A stretch of 64,000 nucleotides of DNA from a bacterium (GCA_018825665.1 JAHJEG010000038.1:1-64000); one strand, 5' to 3'. Positions 53,457 through 63,144 are shown, counted from the stretch's first letter. Notes: generated by a model not told the origin, from the sequence alone. Numbers and translations are program-made.

Positions 53457-54995
53457 CTAGTAGTTTATAGCAACTTTATATGTTGGGTCATCCTCTTCAT
53501 AAGAACAGTGCGGACCTGCTTTTTTCAGTATGCTTTTACAGTCTGCACTCAGATGGCGAAGGAGCAGGCTTTTGCCGGCATCTTCATATTTTTTAGTTAT
53601 AGCATCAATCGCTTCAACTCCTGATGCATCCATCACTCTTGCGTTTTTAAAATCGATTACGACTTTAAAAGGGTCATTTTGTATATCGAAATTATCAGCA
53701 AATGTTGTAGCACTGCCGAAGAAAAGAGGACCTTCAAGTTCGTATACCTTGGTTCCGTCGGCCTCGACATGGCTTTTTGCCCAGATGCGGGCATGTTTCC
53801 AGGCAAAAGCAAGAGCCGAGATGATAACACCGGCAATCACCGCAATTGCAAGGTCTTCAAGCACTGTTATAACTGTAACGGCTACCATGACAAAAGCATC
53901 TGTCCTTGGCATACGGCTTATACGTGAAAAACTTGACCACTCAAATGTACCGATACTCACCATAAACATAATTCCAACTAAAACGGCAACGGGGATAGCA
54001 TTTAAAATATCGCTCATAGAAACGACCAGGATAATAAGTCCTAGGGCAGCTACAAAGGAGGAGAGTCTTCCGATTCCGCCTGAAGTATAATTGATAATAC
54101 TTTGACCTATCATCGCGCAACCGGCCATTCCTCCAAAGAAACCGCATGTGACATTTCCTGTCCCCTGTGCGATACACTCTTTATTGGCAGAGCCGCGAGT
54201 GTTGCTGAGTTCATCCAAAACAGAAAGGGTAAGTAAAGATTCTATAATACCAACAAGAGCTACGATGACTGCATAAGGCAGAACCATGATAATGGCATCC
54301 ATGCTAAAGAGGTTTTGGGGGATAATAAAACTAGGAAGCTGACCCGAAAACTGACTCATATCTGCCAGACCGCTCAAGAGCAGGGTATCCGCATTTGTAA
54401 AATAAACGCCCAAAGTGATAAAGATAATAGCTATAAGCCCGGCCGGGACCGCTTTTGTGTATTTTGGGAGTACATACATGATGAGCATCGTGATGGCAAC
54501 CAAAATATACATAATAGAGCCTTGCCCTTCAAAAAATTTGAACTGGGCGGTAGCGATAACAATAGCCAAACCATTTACAAAGCCGTGAATGGCAGGAGTA
54601 GGCACAAGACGGATAAATTTTCCAAGTTTTAGCATACCTATACTTATCTGAATAAGACCCGCAATAACAGTGGTTAAAAGAATATAGTGTAAAACTCCCA
54701 TAGCAAGGGCTTCACCGACGAGACCCTGGGCAGAGAGCAACTCACTTGCCTCAAGACTTATACCGACTAAAACGATAGCAACGGCACCGGTAGCCCCTGA
54801 AATCATCCCCGGTTTACCGCCGATAAGAGAAGTAATAAGACCAAGAATAAATGCAGTATAAAGACCTACAACCGGACTGACTCCGGCTATGAATGAAAAT
54901 GCGATGGCTTCGGGAACCAATGCAACGGCTACAACTAAGCCCGAAAGAATATCGTTTTTAATATTCTTTGATGAGTATTTTTTTAAATCAAACAA
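53457..54995 (-). CDS. SulP family anion transporter
   Basis: This 512-residue transporter has about 11-12 membrane helices (residues ~15-400) and a C-terminal STAS domain (VVIDFKNARVMDASGVEAIDAI). The family motifs AFSFIAGVSPVVGLYTAF and GMAGCAMIGQSIINYTSGG are present. It may carry sulfate, bicarbonate or a dicarboxylate; sequence alone does not choose. A minus-strand TATAAT at 55036-55041 is its likely promoter. Confidence 0.9.
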   Translation of the reverse strand: MFDLKKYSSKNIKNDILSGLVVAVALVPEAIAFSFIAGVSPVVGLYTAFILGLITSLIGGKPGMISGATGAVAIVLVGISLEASELLSAQGLVGEALAMGVLHYILLTTVIAGLIQISIGMLKLGKFIRLVPTPAIHGFVNGLAIVIATAQFKFFEGQGSIMYILVAITMLIMYVLPKYTKAVPAGLIAIIFITLGVYFTNADTLLLSGLADMSQFSGQLPSFIIPQNLFSMDAIIMVLPYAVIVALVGIIESLLTLSVLDELSNTRGSANKECIAQGTGNVTCGFFGGMAGCAMIGQSIINYTSGGIGRLSSFVAALGLIILVVSMSDILNAIPVAVLVGIMFMVSIGTFEWSSFSRISRMPRTDAFVMVAVTVITVLEDLAIAVIAGVIISALAFAWKHARIWAKSHVEADGTKVYELEGPLFFGSATTFADNFDIQNDPFKVVIDFKNARVMDASGVEAIDAITKKYEDAGKSLLLRHLSADCKSILKKAGPHCSYEEDDPTYKVAINY

Positions 54996-55152
54996 CGATG
55001 AAACCCTTTAAAAGTATTATTTTTACAGTTTCGCGATTATATCCAAAGCGATATGAAGGTTAGCTTTTTGTTTTTGCCTGTGAATTGATTATTGTCTAGA
55101 GAGATAGTTAAAAATAATGTTAAAATCTCTCCAGCAAGCGTAAAGGAAATCA

Positions 55153-55572
55153 ATGACATATCTCATAGTGCATCTTATACATATTTTTTCAGTATTTATT
55201 TATGGAGGGTTCCTTTTTACGGATAATCTGTTTTTATCTAAAATGAAACGTGATTTAAGCGAGCAGGAGCATAGTAAAGTCCGGGAATACTTTATGAAAT
55301 ATGTCAGAAAGCTTGTTCCGAAGAGTTTGATAGTAGCGGTACTTTCGGGAATATATCTCATACTTGTAAATTTTGGAGAGATAAGCGATGAGGGGCTGTC
55401 AAATTTTCAAATAGTGCTTTTATTAAAAGCGTTTTTAGGCCTTTGGCTGGGAGTGCGTGGCGTATTACAGGTCTTTTTCGGTATAAATCCCCTTGTATTT
55501 AAGAGTCATATTGTCCCGTTTATTTTAGTTATAATAATTATTTTTCTTTCTCAGATAATGTTTAGCGTCTAA
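55153..55572 (+). CDS. Four-helix membrane protein, CopD-like
   Basis: This 139-residue protein has four predicted membrane helices, a pattern shared with CopD- and HemJ-like small membrane proteins. The first helix carries two histidines (VHLIHIFSVFIYGGFLF) that could bind heme. Function is unknown. AAGGAAATCA precedes the ATG. It stands alone between sulP (divergent) and the helicase gene (convergent, 8 bp gap). Confidence 0.65.
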   Translation: MTYLIVHLIHIFSVFIYGGFLFTDNLFLSKMKRDLSEQEHSKVREYFMKYVRKLVPKSLIVAVLSGIYLILVNFGEISDEGLSNFQIVLLLKAFLGLWLGVRGVLQVFFGINPLVFKSHIVPFILVIIIIFLSQIMFSV

Positions 55573-55580
55573 GAGAACCT

Positions 55581-56822
55581 TTACTTCGTCTCTTTGAGCG
55601 CTTCTTTTTCTCTGAGTTTGTCTTTTTTACTTTTACCTTTTCCTTTTACAGGCTGAGGTCCTTTTACTTTTTTAGGTTCCTCCCCCTGTAGCTCAAATCC
55701 TTCTATCTGTTCTCTTTGGAGTTTTTTATCTGAGCGTTTTTCTATAAGTGCAAAATGGGCACTCTCTTCATGCCCTATAAAGGCGATAGACATTCCGGAT
55801 TTTCCGGCTCTGCCTGTTCTTCCAATGCGGTGGATATAATCAGCAGGTGAGCGTGGCAGATCAAAATTGATTACACATGAGATATCCTCTATGTGAAGTC
55901 CGCGTGAAAGAAGGTCGGTGGAAAAAAGAATATGAATTTTTTTGCTTTTAAAATCGTCCAAAATTGCAGTTCTGTCTTCTTGGGTAAAATCGCCGTGGAA
56001 AGCCTCGGCTTTAAACCCGTGTTTTCTAAATTTGACAGCTATATTGTCAGCTGCTCTTTTATTTGCCATAAATACCAAAACCTGTTCAAGTTTCTCTTCT
56101 TTGATTAAATGTCGAAGAAGCGGAGCTCGGTTTTCTTTGTTTACTAAAAGAGCACGTTGCGTAATCGTACTGACAGTCGTTTCTTCATCCTCAACACTTG
56201 TTTCTACGGGAGTTTGTGTGATTTTAGAAGCGATACTTAGCATTTTAGGGGGATATGTGGCTGAGAAAAGAAGGTTTTGACGTTTTTGAGGGATAGCCTG
56301 AAGAATAAGCTCAAGCTCCTCTGCAAAGCCAAGATCAAGCATTTTATCCGCCTCATCAAGGATGAAAAATTCAAGACTTGAGAGATTCATCTGTTTTTTG
56401 CTCAGCACGTCTATAAAACGTCCGGATGTTGATACCAGGATATCACATCCTTGTTGAATATCATAGAGCTGTTCACCGATTTTTTCTCCGCCGATAATAG
56501 CGACTACTTTTGGCTTTTGCGGTAAGAAAGCACCAAATGTTCTAAAAGCCTCACTCAGCTGAAGGGTAAGTTCTCTGGTCGGAGCAAGCACAAGCACTTT
56601 TATTTTTGCTTTGCCTTCACCCTTTTTCCTGGACCACATCTCCAAAACAGGCAGAACAAAGCTCGCACTTTTTCCTGTTCCGGTTTGGGCTTTTGCCATG
56701 ACATCTTTTCCCTCAAGCACTAAAGGGATCACTTTTGTTTGAATGGAGGTAGGACTTTTAAAAGCACTTTTTTGGAGTGCTTTTAAAAGGGGCTTGGAGA
56801 GATTGAATTTTGAAAAAGGCAT
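55581..56822 (-). CDS. rhlE: DEAD-box RNA helicase (RhlE-like)
   Basis: This 413-residue ATP-dependent RNA helicase has all core motifs: Q motif TSIQTKVIP, AQTGTGKS (Walker A), PTREL, DEADKMLD, SATYP, ARG-type RGLHIEDIS and HRIGRTGRAG. The tail is rich in Lys (KGKGKSKKDKLREKEALKE). It should unwind RNA in ribosome assembly or mRNA turnover. The ATG overlaps the valS stop by one base (TAATG). A perfect hairpin lies in its first codons (see 56755-56789). Confidence 0.93.
   Translation of the reverse strand: MPFSKFNLSKPLLKALQKSAFKSPTSIQTKVIPLVLEGKDVMAKAQTGTGKSASFVLPVLEMWSRKKGEGKAKIKVLVLAPTRELTLQLSEAFRTFGAFLPQKPKVVAIIGGEKIGEQLYDIQQGCDILVSTSGRFIDVLSKKQMNLSSLEFFILDEADKMLDLGFAEELELILQAIPQKRQNLLFSATYPPKMLSIASKITQTPVETSVEDEETTVSTITQRALLVNKENRAPLLRHLIKEEKLEQVLVFMANKRAADNIAVKFRKHGFKAEAFHGDFTQEDRTAILDDFKSKKIHILFSTDLLSRGLHIEDISCVINFDLPRSPADYIHRIGRTGRAGKSGMSIAFIGHEESAHFALIEKRSDKKLQREQIEGFELQGEEPKKVKGPQPVKGKGKSKKDKLREKEALKETK
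56755..56789 (-). repeat. 14-bp perfect hairpin in the 5' coding region of the helicase gene
   Basis: CTTTTAAAAGCACT at 56755-56768 and AGTGCTTTTAAAAG at 56776-56789 are exact inverse repeats around a 7-base loop. In the helicase mRNA they cover codons ~12-23, starting about 33 bases after the start codon. Such a stem in the initiation region could slow or regulate translation. Confidence 0.75.
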
Positions 56823-59449
56823 TATGCTTGCAGAGAGTGCAGCTGCTCTTTTACCTTGAGTTGTTTTGTTTGAGCATCGGCTAAAGCCTCACGATTTTTT
56901 GCAAGTACGTCTTCGGGTGCATTCGCCACAAATCTCTCATTGTTGAGCATGCCGCTTAGTTTATCTATCTCTTTTTGAAGTTTTTCATCCTGCTTTGTAA
57001 GTTTTGCTATGATTGAGCTTAAATCAATACTGTCTGTAGGGATAAAGGTCTCACATGTGTCCGAGATATCACTTACGGCGTTCTCAATTTTGCTATCCGT
57101 AAACTCCAGTACTTCGACTTTTGCAAGTCTTGTGATAAAGGGGAGCATCATCTTTTTGTCCGCTTCGCTGATTCCGTCAATCTTCACATAAGCTTTTTCC
57201 ACTTTCTGGTTTGCTAAATCGACGAGGACCTTTGCACGTCTGATGGACACGATTGCATCCATGATGATTTCAAATTTGGCTTCCTCTTTTCTTTGTTTGG
57301 TTTTAAAAGGATACTTCATAATCATGATAGAACCTTCATCTTCAAGTGAAGTACCCGATAACTCATGGTAAAGATATTCTGTGATAAACGGCATAAAAGG
57401 GTGCAGAAGCTTCATCGCCTCTTTAAAGATTGCTCCAAGCTCTACAATAGAGGCTTTGTCAGCCTTGCTAAGCTCGATTCCCCAGTCACAAAACTCATTC
57501 CATAAAAAGCGGTACATCACCAAGGCTGCATCGTTGAATTTGTACTCGTCAAGATATGCACGAACCTCTTTTGTCGCAAAGTTCAGACGCGACATCATGT
57601 ATCTTCCCAGATTGGTCTCTACACAAAATCCGCTCATATCGGGGAAGGTGTCTACATTCATCTGCAAATATTTGCTGGCATTGTAAAGTTTGTTTGTAAA
57701 GTTACGGTTGAGTTCAAGCTTTTCCGTACTCATACGTATATCACGACCCTGAGCGGCTGATATTGCAAGGGTGAAGCGTAAAATATCCGCACTGTATTTA
57801 TTAACCATGTCCAGAGGGTCGATTACATTGCCCTTGGACTTGCTCATCTTGTCACCTTTTTCATCACGCACCAGAGCGTGAAGGTAGATATGGTTAAACG
57901 GAAGCTGGCCGTTAAAGCTCTCGCCCATCATCATCATTCTTGCTACCCAGAAGAAAAGGATGTCAAAGCCTGTAATCAGAAGTGAATTGGGATAAAAATT
58001 TTTCATATCTTCTGAGCAGAAAAGTTTGTCCATCTCCGCATCGCCGTTGCCCCATCCCAAAGTTGAAAAAGGCCATAAGGCGGAACTAAACCATGTGTCA
58101 AGCACATCGGGGTCTTGCGTGAGGTTTTTAGAAGCACATTTAGGACAAGACTGAGGATGTTCATCCTGAGATGCAAACTCATGGTCACAGTCATCACAGT
58201 AAAATACGGGAATCTGATGTCCCCACCAAAGCTGACGGGAGATACACCAGTCTCTTAGCTCACCCATCCAGGAGTTGTAAGAGTTTATCCAGTGAGGAGG
58301 AAAGAATTTAGCCTCCCCGTTATTTGTCTTTTCAATTGATTTATCCGCTACTTCTTTGCGAACAAACCATTGCTTTGAAATATAAGGCTCAACGATATTC
58401 TTACATCTGTAGCAGTGTCCCACCTGGTGTTTATGGTCTTCAACTTTGACCATAAATCCCTCTTCGTCAAGTCTTTTGACAATGATTTCACGGGATTCAA
58501 GTCTTTCGAGCCCTTTGAACTCACCTGCATAATCGTTTAAAATCCCTTTTTCATCAAAAACAGTTATAAACTCCAGATCGTGACGCTTTCCAACTTCGTA
58601 GTCATTTTGGTCATGTGCCGGAGTTACTTTAACCACGCCTGTTCCAAAATCCATATCAACATGTGTGTCGGCAATAATAGCCACTTCTCTATCGATGAGA
58701 GGAAGTTTGATCTTTTTGCCGATAAGCGGCTTGTATCTTTCATCATCGGGGTGAACCATTACGGCAGTGTCACCGAAGTACGTCTCAGGTCTGGTCGTAG
58801 CAACTTCCACATGCCCGCTTCCATCTGCAAAAGGGTATTTGATATGGTAGAACTTACCCTCATGGTCCTCGTGTTCAACCTCGATATCGCTCAGTGCTCC
58901 ATCATGTGTACACCAGTTGACCATATAGTTTCCGCGTACGATAAGACCTTGATTGTACAGATGGACAAAAGCCTCTTTTACAGATTTCTGAAGCCCCTCA
59001 TCCATAGTAAAGCGTTCACGCTCCCATGCCGGAGATACGCCCATTTTACGAAGCTGGTCTGTCATGATTCCTGCTGATTCCGCTTTCCATGCCCAGGCAC
59101 GCTCTAAAAACTTCTCACGACCGAGTTCCTCTTTCGTCGTACCCTCCGCGAGAAGCTGTTTTTCTACAACATTCTGAGTAGCGATGCCCGCATGGTCGGT
59201 TCCAGGCTGCCAAAGCGTTTTATAGCCGTCCATTCTTTTATAGCGGGTGATGATATCCTGAAGAGTAAATGTAAGTGCGTGACCAATGTGCAGACGACCT
59301 GTGACATTTGGAGGAGGCATCATGATAGAGAAGTTTTTACCCTCTTCCTGAATAGATTTGTTTCCGTCTATTTCAAAGTACTTTCTGTCTTCCCAGATTT
59401 TGTAAAATGAATCTTCTATTTTTTGTGGTTCGTAGCTGTTCGTTGACAT
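56822..59449 (-). CDS. valS: Valyl-tRNA synthetase
   Basis: This 875-residue class I synthetase attaches valine to tRNA-Val and has the editing domain typical of ValRS. The HIGH motif is in PPNVTGRLHIGHALTF and KMSKS in DKMSKSKGNVIDPLD. Between them lies the CP1 editing region with VATTRPETYFGDTAV. A zinc-ribbon insert (CDDCDHEF...CPKCASKN) is present, and a C-terminal coiled-coil arm closes the protein. A minus-strand TATAAT at 59483-59488 is its promoter. Confidence 0.97.
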   Translation of the reverse strand: MSTNSYEPQKIEDSFYKIWEDRKYFEIDGNKSIQEEGKNFSIMMPPPNVTGRLHIGHALTFTLQDIITRYKRMDGYKTLWQPGTDHAGIATQNVVEKQLLAEGTTKEELGREKFLERAWAWKAESAGIMTDQLRKMGVSPAWERERFTMDEGLQKSVKEAFVHLYNQGLIVRGNYMVNWCTHDGALSDIEVEHEDHEGKFYHIKYPFADGSGHVEVATTRPETYFGDTAVMVHPDDERYKPLIGKKIKLPLIDREVAIIADTHVDMDFGTGVVKVTPAHDQNDYEVGKRHDLEFITVFDEKGILNDYAGEFKGLERLESREIIVKRLDEEGFMVKVEDHKHQVGHCYRCKNIVEPYISKQWFVRKEVADKSIEKTNNGEAKFFPPHWINSYNSWMGELRDWCISRQLWWGHQIPVFYCDDCDHEFASQDEHPQSCPKCASKNLTQDPDVLDTWFSSALWPFSTLGWGNGDAEMDKLFCSEDMKNFYPNSLLITGFDILFFWVARMMMMGESFNGQLPFNHIYLHALVRDEKGDKMSKSKGNVIDPLDMVNKYSADILRFTLAISAAQGRDIRMSTEKLELNRNFTNKLYNASKYLQMNVDTFPDMSGFCVETNLGRYMMSRLNFATKEVRAYLDEYKFNDAALVMYRFLWNEFCDWGIELSKADKASIVELGAIFKEAMKLLHPFMPFITEYLYHELSGTSLEDEGSIMIMKYPFKTKQRKEEAKFEIIMDAIVSIRRAKVLVDLANQKVEKAYVKIDGISEADKKMMLPFITRLAKVEVLEFTDSKIENAVSDISDTCETFIPTDSIDLSSIIAKLTKQDEKLQKEIDKLSGMLNNERFVANAPEDVLAKNREALADAQTKQLKVKEQLHSLQA

Positions 59450-59531
59450 ATATTCGCCTTAAATCGGTTTAAAAATTGCGCGATTATAGCTAAAAAGAGG
59501 TGAGGGCTTGCTTAGATGAGACTGAGAGGCT

Positions 59532-59559
59532 GCCACACTTTTTGCTCTTGAAGTGTGGC
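59532..59559 (-). terminator. Hairpin after the Q/N/K-rich protein gene
   Basis: GCCACACTT (59532-59540) and AAGTGTGGC (59551-59559) form a 9-bp stem 7 bases beyond the stop of the minus-strand gene. There is no strong T-run on either side, so it may be a 3'-end stabiliser rather than a terminator. Confidence 0.5.
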
Positions 59560-59566
59560 AAAGATT

Positions 59567-59992
59567 TTAGTGTTTTGCGCCGCCGCGATTTGCCCCACCC
59601 ATGCCGGACGGATTTATACGCTCCATGCCGGGTGTATTTCCGAAATTAGAACCTGTGGCTTTTTTGTAAGCCTTTGGAGCCTGTTCGCCGGAGCCGTAGC
59701 TGTTTTGATTTGCATTTTTGTACTGCGACTGTTTTGCTTCATCGCCTTTATTTTGTATTTTGTACTGATACTGCTCTTTATACTGGTTCTTATTTTGTTC
59801 GAGACCATCCTTGCTTTGCACTTGGTTTTTATACTGATTTTTAATCTGGTTCTTGTTTTGTGTCAATTCACCGGCAGAATTTTGTTTTTCCTGATTCAGG
59901 TTTTTATACAAGGCACCCGAAACTTCCTCAGCAACTGCTGCACTCACACCTAAAAGTAATAGAGCCGATACGATAGAGATAAACTTTTTTAT
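59567..59992 (-). CDS. Exported Q/N/K-rich low-complexity protein with ATA start
   Basis: This is a protein of about 141 residues. The canonical frame begins only at GTG 59947, which would start in the middle of a signal peptide. Reading upstream in the same frame gives KKFISIVSALLLLGVSAAVA, a textbook Sec signal, preceded by ATA at 59992 with AAAGGA 6 bases before it. I therefore place the start at ATA. The mature protein is built of short Gln/Asn/Lys/Tyr repeats (QNKNQIKNQYKNQ, QNKNQYKEQYQYK) and a Gly/Pro-rich tail. It is likely disordered and periplasmic or surface-exposed. No function is known. Confidence 0.68.
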   Translation of the reverse strand: MKKFISIVSALLLLGVSAAVAEEVSGALYKNLNQEKQNSAGELTQNKNQIKNQYKNQVQSKDGLEQNKNQYKEQYQYKIQNKGDEAKQSQYKNANQNSYGSGEQAPKAYKKATGSNFGNTPGMERINPSGMGGANRGGAKH

Positions 59993-60074
59993 TTGTAATC
60001 CTTTATTTTTATATCTCGAAAGTTTATCCTGAATATGTTAGTAAAGTGTTAGCTAGAGGGGAGTAAAACAGTAG

Positions 60075-60899
60075 TTATGAGAGGTTTGGAACAGTTTTTT
60101 TCATATGGATTTTATCATCATACATATTTTTATCTGCAAGCTCTATAATCTCGTTTAGAGCGTCACCTTCATTAAAAACAGAAATTCCGACTGAAAAGCT
60201 TATGCTGAATGAAGAGTCTTTGATTTTAAGGTGTTTGTGCGACACGTCTTCTCTTATATCGTTCAACTGAGTTTTTGCATCTTCCAAGTGTGCGGAGCTT
60301 GAAAAGATGATAATGAACTCATCTCCTCCGTATCGGATTACACTCTCTCTCGTCTTTTTCAATTGATTGGCGATATAGATCAAAACCTTGTCTCCGACGA
60401 CATGACCGTAGGTATCGTTTATATCTTTGAAATAGTTTAAATCGATGAGTGCAAGAATTCCGGAGCGGTTGAAGTTTTGGGATTCTTTGTTGAGCAGATG
60501 CTCGTTGAGCCATTTTCTGGTATACACATTCGTCAGTTCATCTTTGTAGAGAGATTCTTTGAGCTTATCTATCTCCAAACGCAGTTTTTCGGTTTCTTTA
60601 AGAACTTCCGCCAACAGGGATTCATTTTTGTCTTTAATGGCGGATATCGCTTTTGTGGTATTCTCGCTCAGCATAGTCGCATTTTTTGATGTTTGGCTCT
60701 GCAATTTTGCAAGCAAGGACAATTCTCTGTTTAAAAAGGTGTCTATCGCCTCTTCTTCATCTTTAATCTTTGTGTTATGCGACGAGGCATAGTTGCAAAA
60801 GATCGTCTTATACATGTTTGGAGTCACTATGCTCATATCTCCGATAGAACTCTTTGTCTCGCTAGATATTATCTGAAGAATAGTATCATCATTTTTCAT
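60075..60899 (-). CDS. Soluble diguanylate cyclase (GGDEF)
   Basis: This 274-residue protein has a helical N-terminal region (~1-105) of unknown signal and a C-terminal GGDEF domain (~110-270) with RYGGDEF intact, DLNYFKDINDTYGH upstream and SVGIS downstream. It should make c-di-GMP. There is no RxxD inhibitory site at the usual place (the residues before RYGGDEF read TRESVI). No membrane segment is seen. It is the only gene in its transcription unit. Confidence 0.9.
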   Translation of the reverse strand: MKNDDTILQIISSETKSSIGDMSIVTPNMYKTIFCNYASSHNTKIKDEEEAIDTFLNRELSLLAKLQSQTSKNATMLSENTTKAISAIKDKNESLLAEVLKETEKLRLEIDKLKESLYKDELTNVYTRKWLNEHLLNKESQNFNRSGILALIDLNYFKDINDTYGHVVGDKVLIYIANQLKKTRESVIRYGGDEFIIIFSSSAHLEDAKTQLNDIREDVSHKHLKIKDSSFSISFSVGISVFNEGDALNEIIELADKNMYDDKIHMKKTVPNLS

Positions 60900-61033
60900 T
60901 ATTAAAGTACACCCTCATTACTAAAATCAGCAGACAGTTTAGCATAGAGATAGTGTATATTTAATTAAGTTTTTTGTTTTTGTCTGTATTTTTGAATCAA
61001 ATCAGCTTTTGTGTAGATTTAAATTTATAGAGG

Positions 61034-61039
61034 TATAAT
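61034..61039 (+). promoter_or_regulatory. -10 box of the UvrD-type helicase gene
   Basis: TATAAT at 61034-61039 lies 33 bases upstream of the TTG start codon. The AAGGAGTCTG ribosome binding site follows at 61060-61069. The spacer 60900-61071 holds nothing else that I can identify. Confidence 0.6.
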
Positions 61040-61071
61040 CACACTCTTAAAATTTTGCAGAAGGAGTCTGT

Positions 61072-63144
61072 TTGCCGTTATCGCGTTTAAATGAAGAGCA
61101 ATATGCCGCTGCAACCTCTACAGACCTGCAAAATTTAATCATCGCTTCGGCAGGAACCGGGAAGACCTCTACCATAGTCGGACGTATAGGACATCTTTTG
61201 GGTTCGGGCGTAAAGGCTCAGGAGATACTGCTTCTTACCTTTACTAATAAGGCAGCGGCTGAGATGGTTGAGAGAGTAGCTGCATATTTTGGAAAAGAGG
61301 TCGCTTCCAAGATTGATGCGGGAACTTTTCATGCGGTGAGTTACAGATGGCTCAAAAAACATGATAAAAAAGTGGTCTTAAAACAGCAAAGAGAGTTAAA
61401 AACACTTTTTAGAAGCGTATATGAAAAGCGCTCCTTTCATCATATCGATGCAGAGACAAGACCTTATGGCGGAAACTATCTTTATGATATGTACTCTTTT
61501 TACCAAAATACGGAGCTCGAATACGATTTTGAACATTGGATAAACGAAAAATATACCGAGCATGATCTGTATGCGATGATCTATGCGGATATCGTCGATG
61601 AGTTTGAAGCTCTGAAAAAAGAGTATGGTTTTGTAAATTTCAATGACCTGCTTTTAAATTTTCGCGAAATGTGCAAAGAGAAGGATCTGGGTTACAAAGA
61701 GGTTCTCGTCGATGAGTATCAGGATACGAATGCTCTTCAGGGAACCCTTATAGACGCAATGAAACCACCCTCTTTGTTTTGTGTGGGTGATTATGACCAG
61801 AGCATTTATGCCTTTAACGGAGCGGATATCTCAATCATCGGCTCCTTTACAAGCAAATATCCACATGCCAGGGTTCATACGCTTACAAAGAATTACCGCT
61901 CAAGTTTGCCGATACTCTCTTTGGCCACCAAGGTTATAGAACATAATGAAAGAATTTATCCCAAAAAACTTGAAGTCACCCGAAACTACGATGCACAGGC
62001 TCCAAAGCTCTTGGCATATGATGAGCTGTTTGACCAGTATCACGCTATGGCCGCACAGATCAGGGATTCGCAAACACCAAGAGAAGAGATAGCCGTAATC
62101 TTTAGAAACAACTCTTCGGCCGATGGTATTGAAGTGGGGCTCAGAGAGCTCAATATCCCATGTAAGCGTAAAGGCGGAACAAGCTTTTTTGATGCAAAAG
62201 AGGTCAAAGCCATACTTGATCTGTACACCTTGCTCGTAAACGAATCGGATATGATGTCTTTTATCCATCTTGTGGAGTTTGCCAGAGGTATAGGAAGCGC
62301 AATGGCAAAAGAGATGTATACAGCGCTTAAGGGTCTGGGACACGGCTCTATTTTCTATGGACTTTACGCCCCTGACACATCCATACACAATCCTTTTGAA
62401 AAACGAAAGGTCAGTCATCAGCTGGGACTCTTTGACGAGTTTTTGGAGTTGGGAGCTGTGGGCAAGTTTGCCAAACTCGGGTTTGAAGCGAAGTTTATGC
62501 AAAACCCTATTTTAAAGCATCCAAAACTCACAAAGGACGGAGCGATATTTTTACATGATTTTTACTCTTTGTATAGAGACCTCAAAGGTGTAAAACAGCC
62601 AAGAACCATAGTGCGAAAAATAGCCGCATCCGCACTCTATAAACATATTGCAGAGGTGTTGGCCCTTAAAAGAGCCACGCTAAAAGACGGGAGTATAGAC
62701 GAAAAACAAAAAGAGGAGTCTTTGACAAGAATACAAAGAAAGACCCTTCTATTGGAAGAACTCTCAAAACCCTACTCAGAACATGAGCGATTTTTAAACG
62801 CAATGATTCTGGGTTCTTCAGATTTGACTCAGGGGGAGGGTGTAAATCTGCTGAGTGTGCACGCCTCAAAAGGTTTGGAATATAAAGAGGTCTACGTGGT
62901 GGACCTGATGGATGGAAGATTTCCAAATAGAAAACTGATGCAAAGGGGAGGCTCCCTTGATGAGGAGAGACGCCTTTTTTATGTAGCCGTGACAAGAGCA
63001 AAAGATATACTGTATCTGAGTTATGCAAAATATGACAAGATAAAAAAGATGAATTTCGTGCCCTCGCAGTTCTTATATGAAGCGGGTCTTGTCCCAAAAG
63101 ATGAGACATACAGGGCTTTGGTTGAAAAAGAGGATGCACAATAA
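61072..63144 (+). CDS. UvrD/Rep-type DNA helicase
   Basis: This 690-residue superfamily 1 helicase has motif I ASAGTGKTSTI at 24-34, motif II VLVDEYQDTN, motif III GDYDQSIYAFNGA, motif IV NYRSS, motif V LLSVHASKGLEYKEV and motif VI YVAVTRAKD. It unwinds DNA 3' to 5' in repair or restart of replication. It starts with TTG at 61072, well placed after AAGGAG. It is somewhat shorter than UvrD (720). No nuclease domain follows. Confidence 0.92.
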   Translation: MPLSRLNEEQYAAATSTDLQNLIIASAGTGKTSTIVGRIGHLLGSGVKAQEILLLTFTNKAAAEMVERVAAYFGKEVASKIDAGTFHAVSYRWLKKHDKKVVLKQQRELKTLFRSVYEKRSFHHIDAETRPYGGNYLYDMYSFYQNTELEYDFEHWINEKYTEHDLYAMIYADIVDEFEALKKEYGFVNFNDLLLNFREMCKEKDLGYKEVLVDEYQDTNALQGTLIDAMKPPSLFCVGDYDQSIYAFNGADISIIGSFTSKYPHARVHTLTKNYRSSLPILSLATKVIEHNERIYPKKLEVTRNYDAQAPKLLAYDELFDQYHAMAAQIRDSQTPREEIAVIFRNNSSADGIEVGLRELNIPCKRKGGTSFFDAKEVKAILDLYTLLVNESDMMSFIHLVEFARGIGSAMAKEMYTALKGLGHGSIFYGLYAPDTSIHNPFEKRKVSHQLGLFDEFLELGAVGKFAKLGFEAKFMQNPILKHPKLTKDGAIFLHDFYSLYRDLKGVKQPRTIVRKIAASALYKHIAEVLALKRATLKDGSIDEKQKEESLTRIQRKTLLLEELSKPYSEHERFLNAMILGSSDLTQGEGVNLLSVHASKGLEYKEVYVVDLMDGRFPNRKLMQRGGSLDEERRLFYVAVTRAKDILYLSYAKYDKIKKMNFVPSQFLYEAGLVPKDETYRALVEKEDAQ

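Noticed and set aside
61900-62502. 200-codon minus-strand frame inside the UvrD-type helicase gene
   Set aside because: It lies wholly opposite conserved helicase motifs and has no family resemblance.
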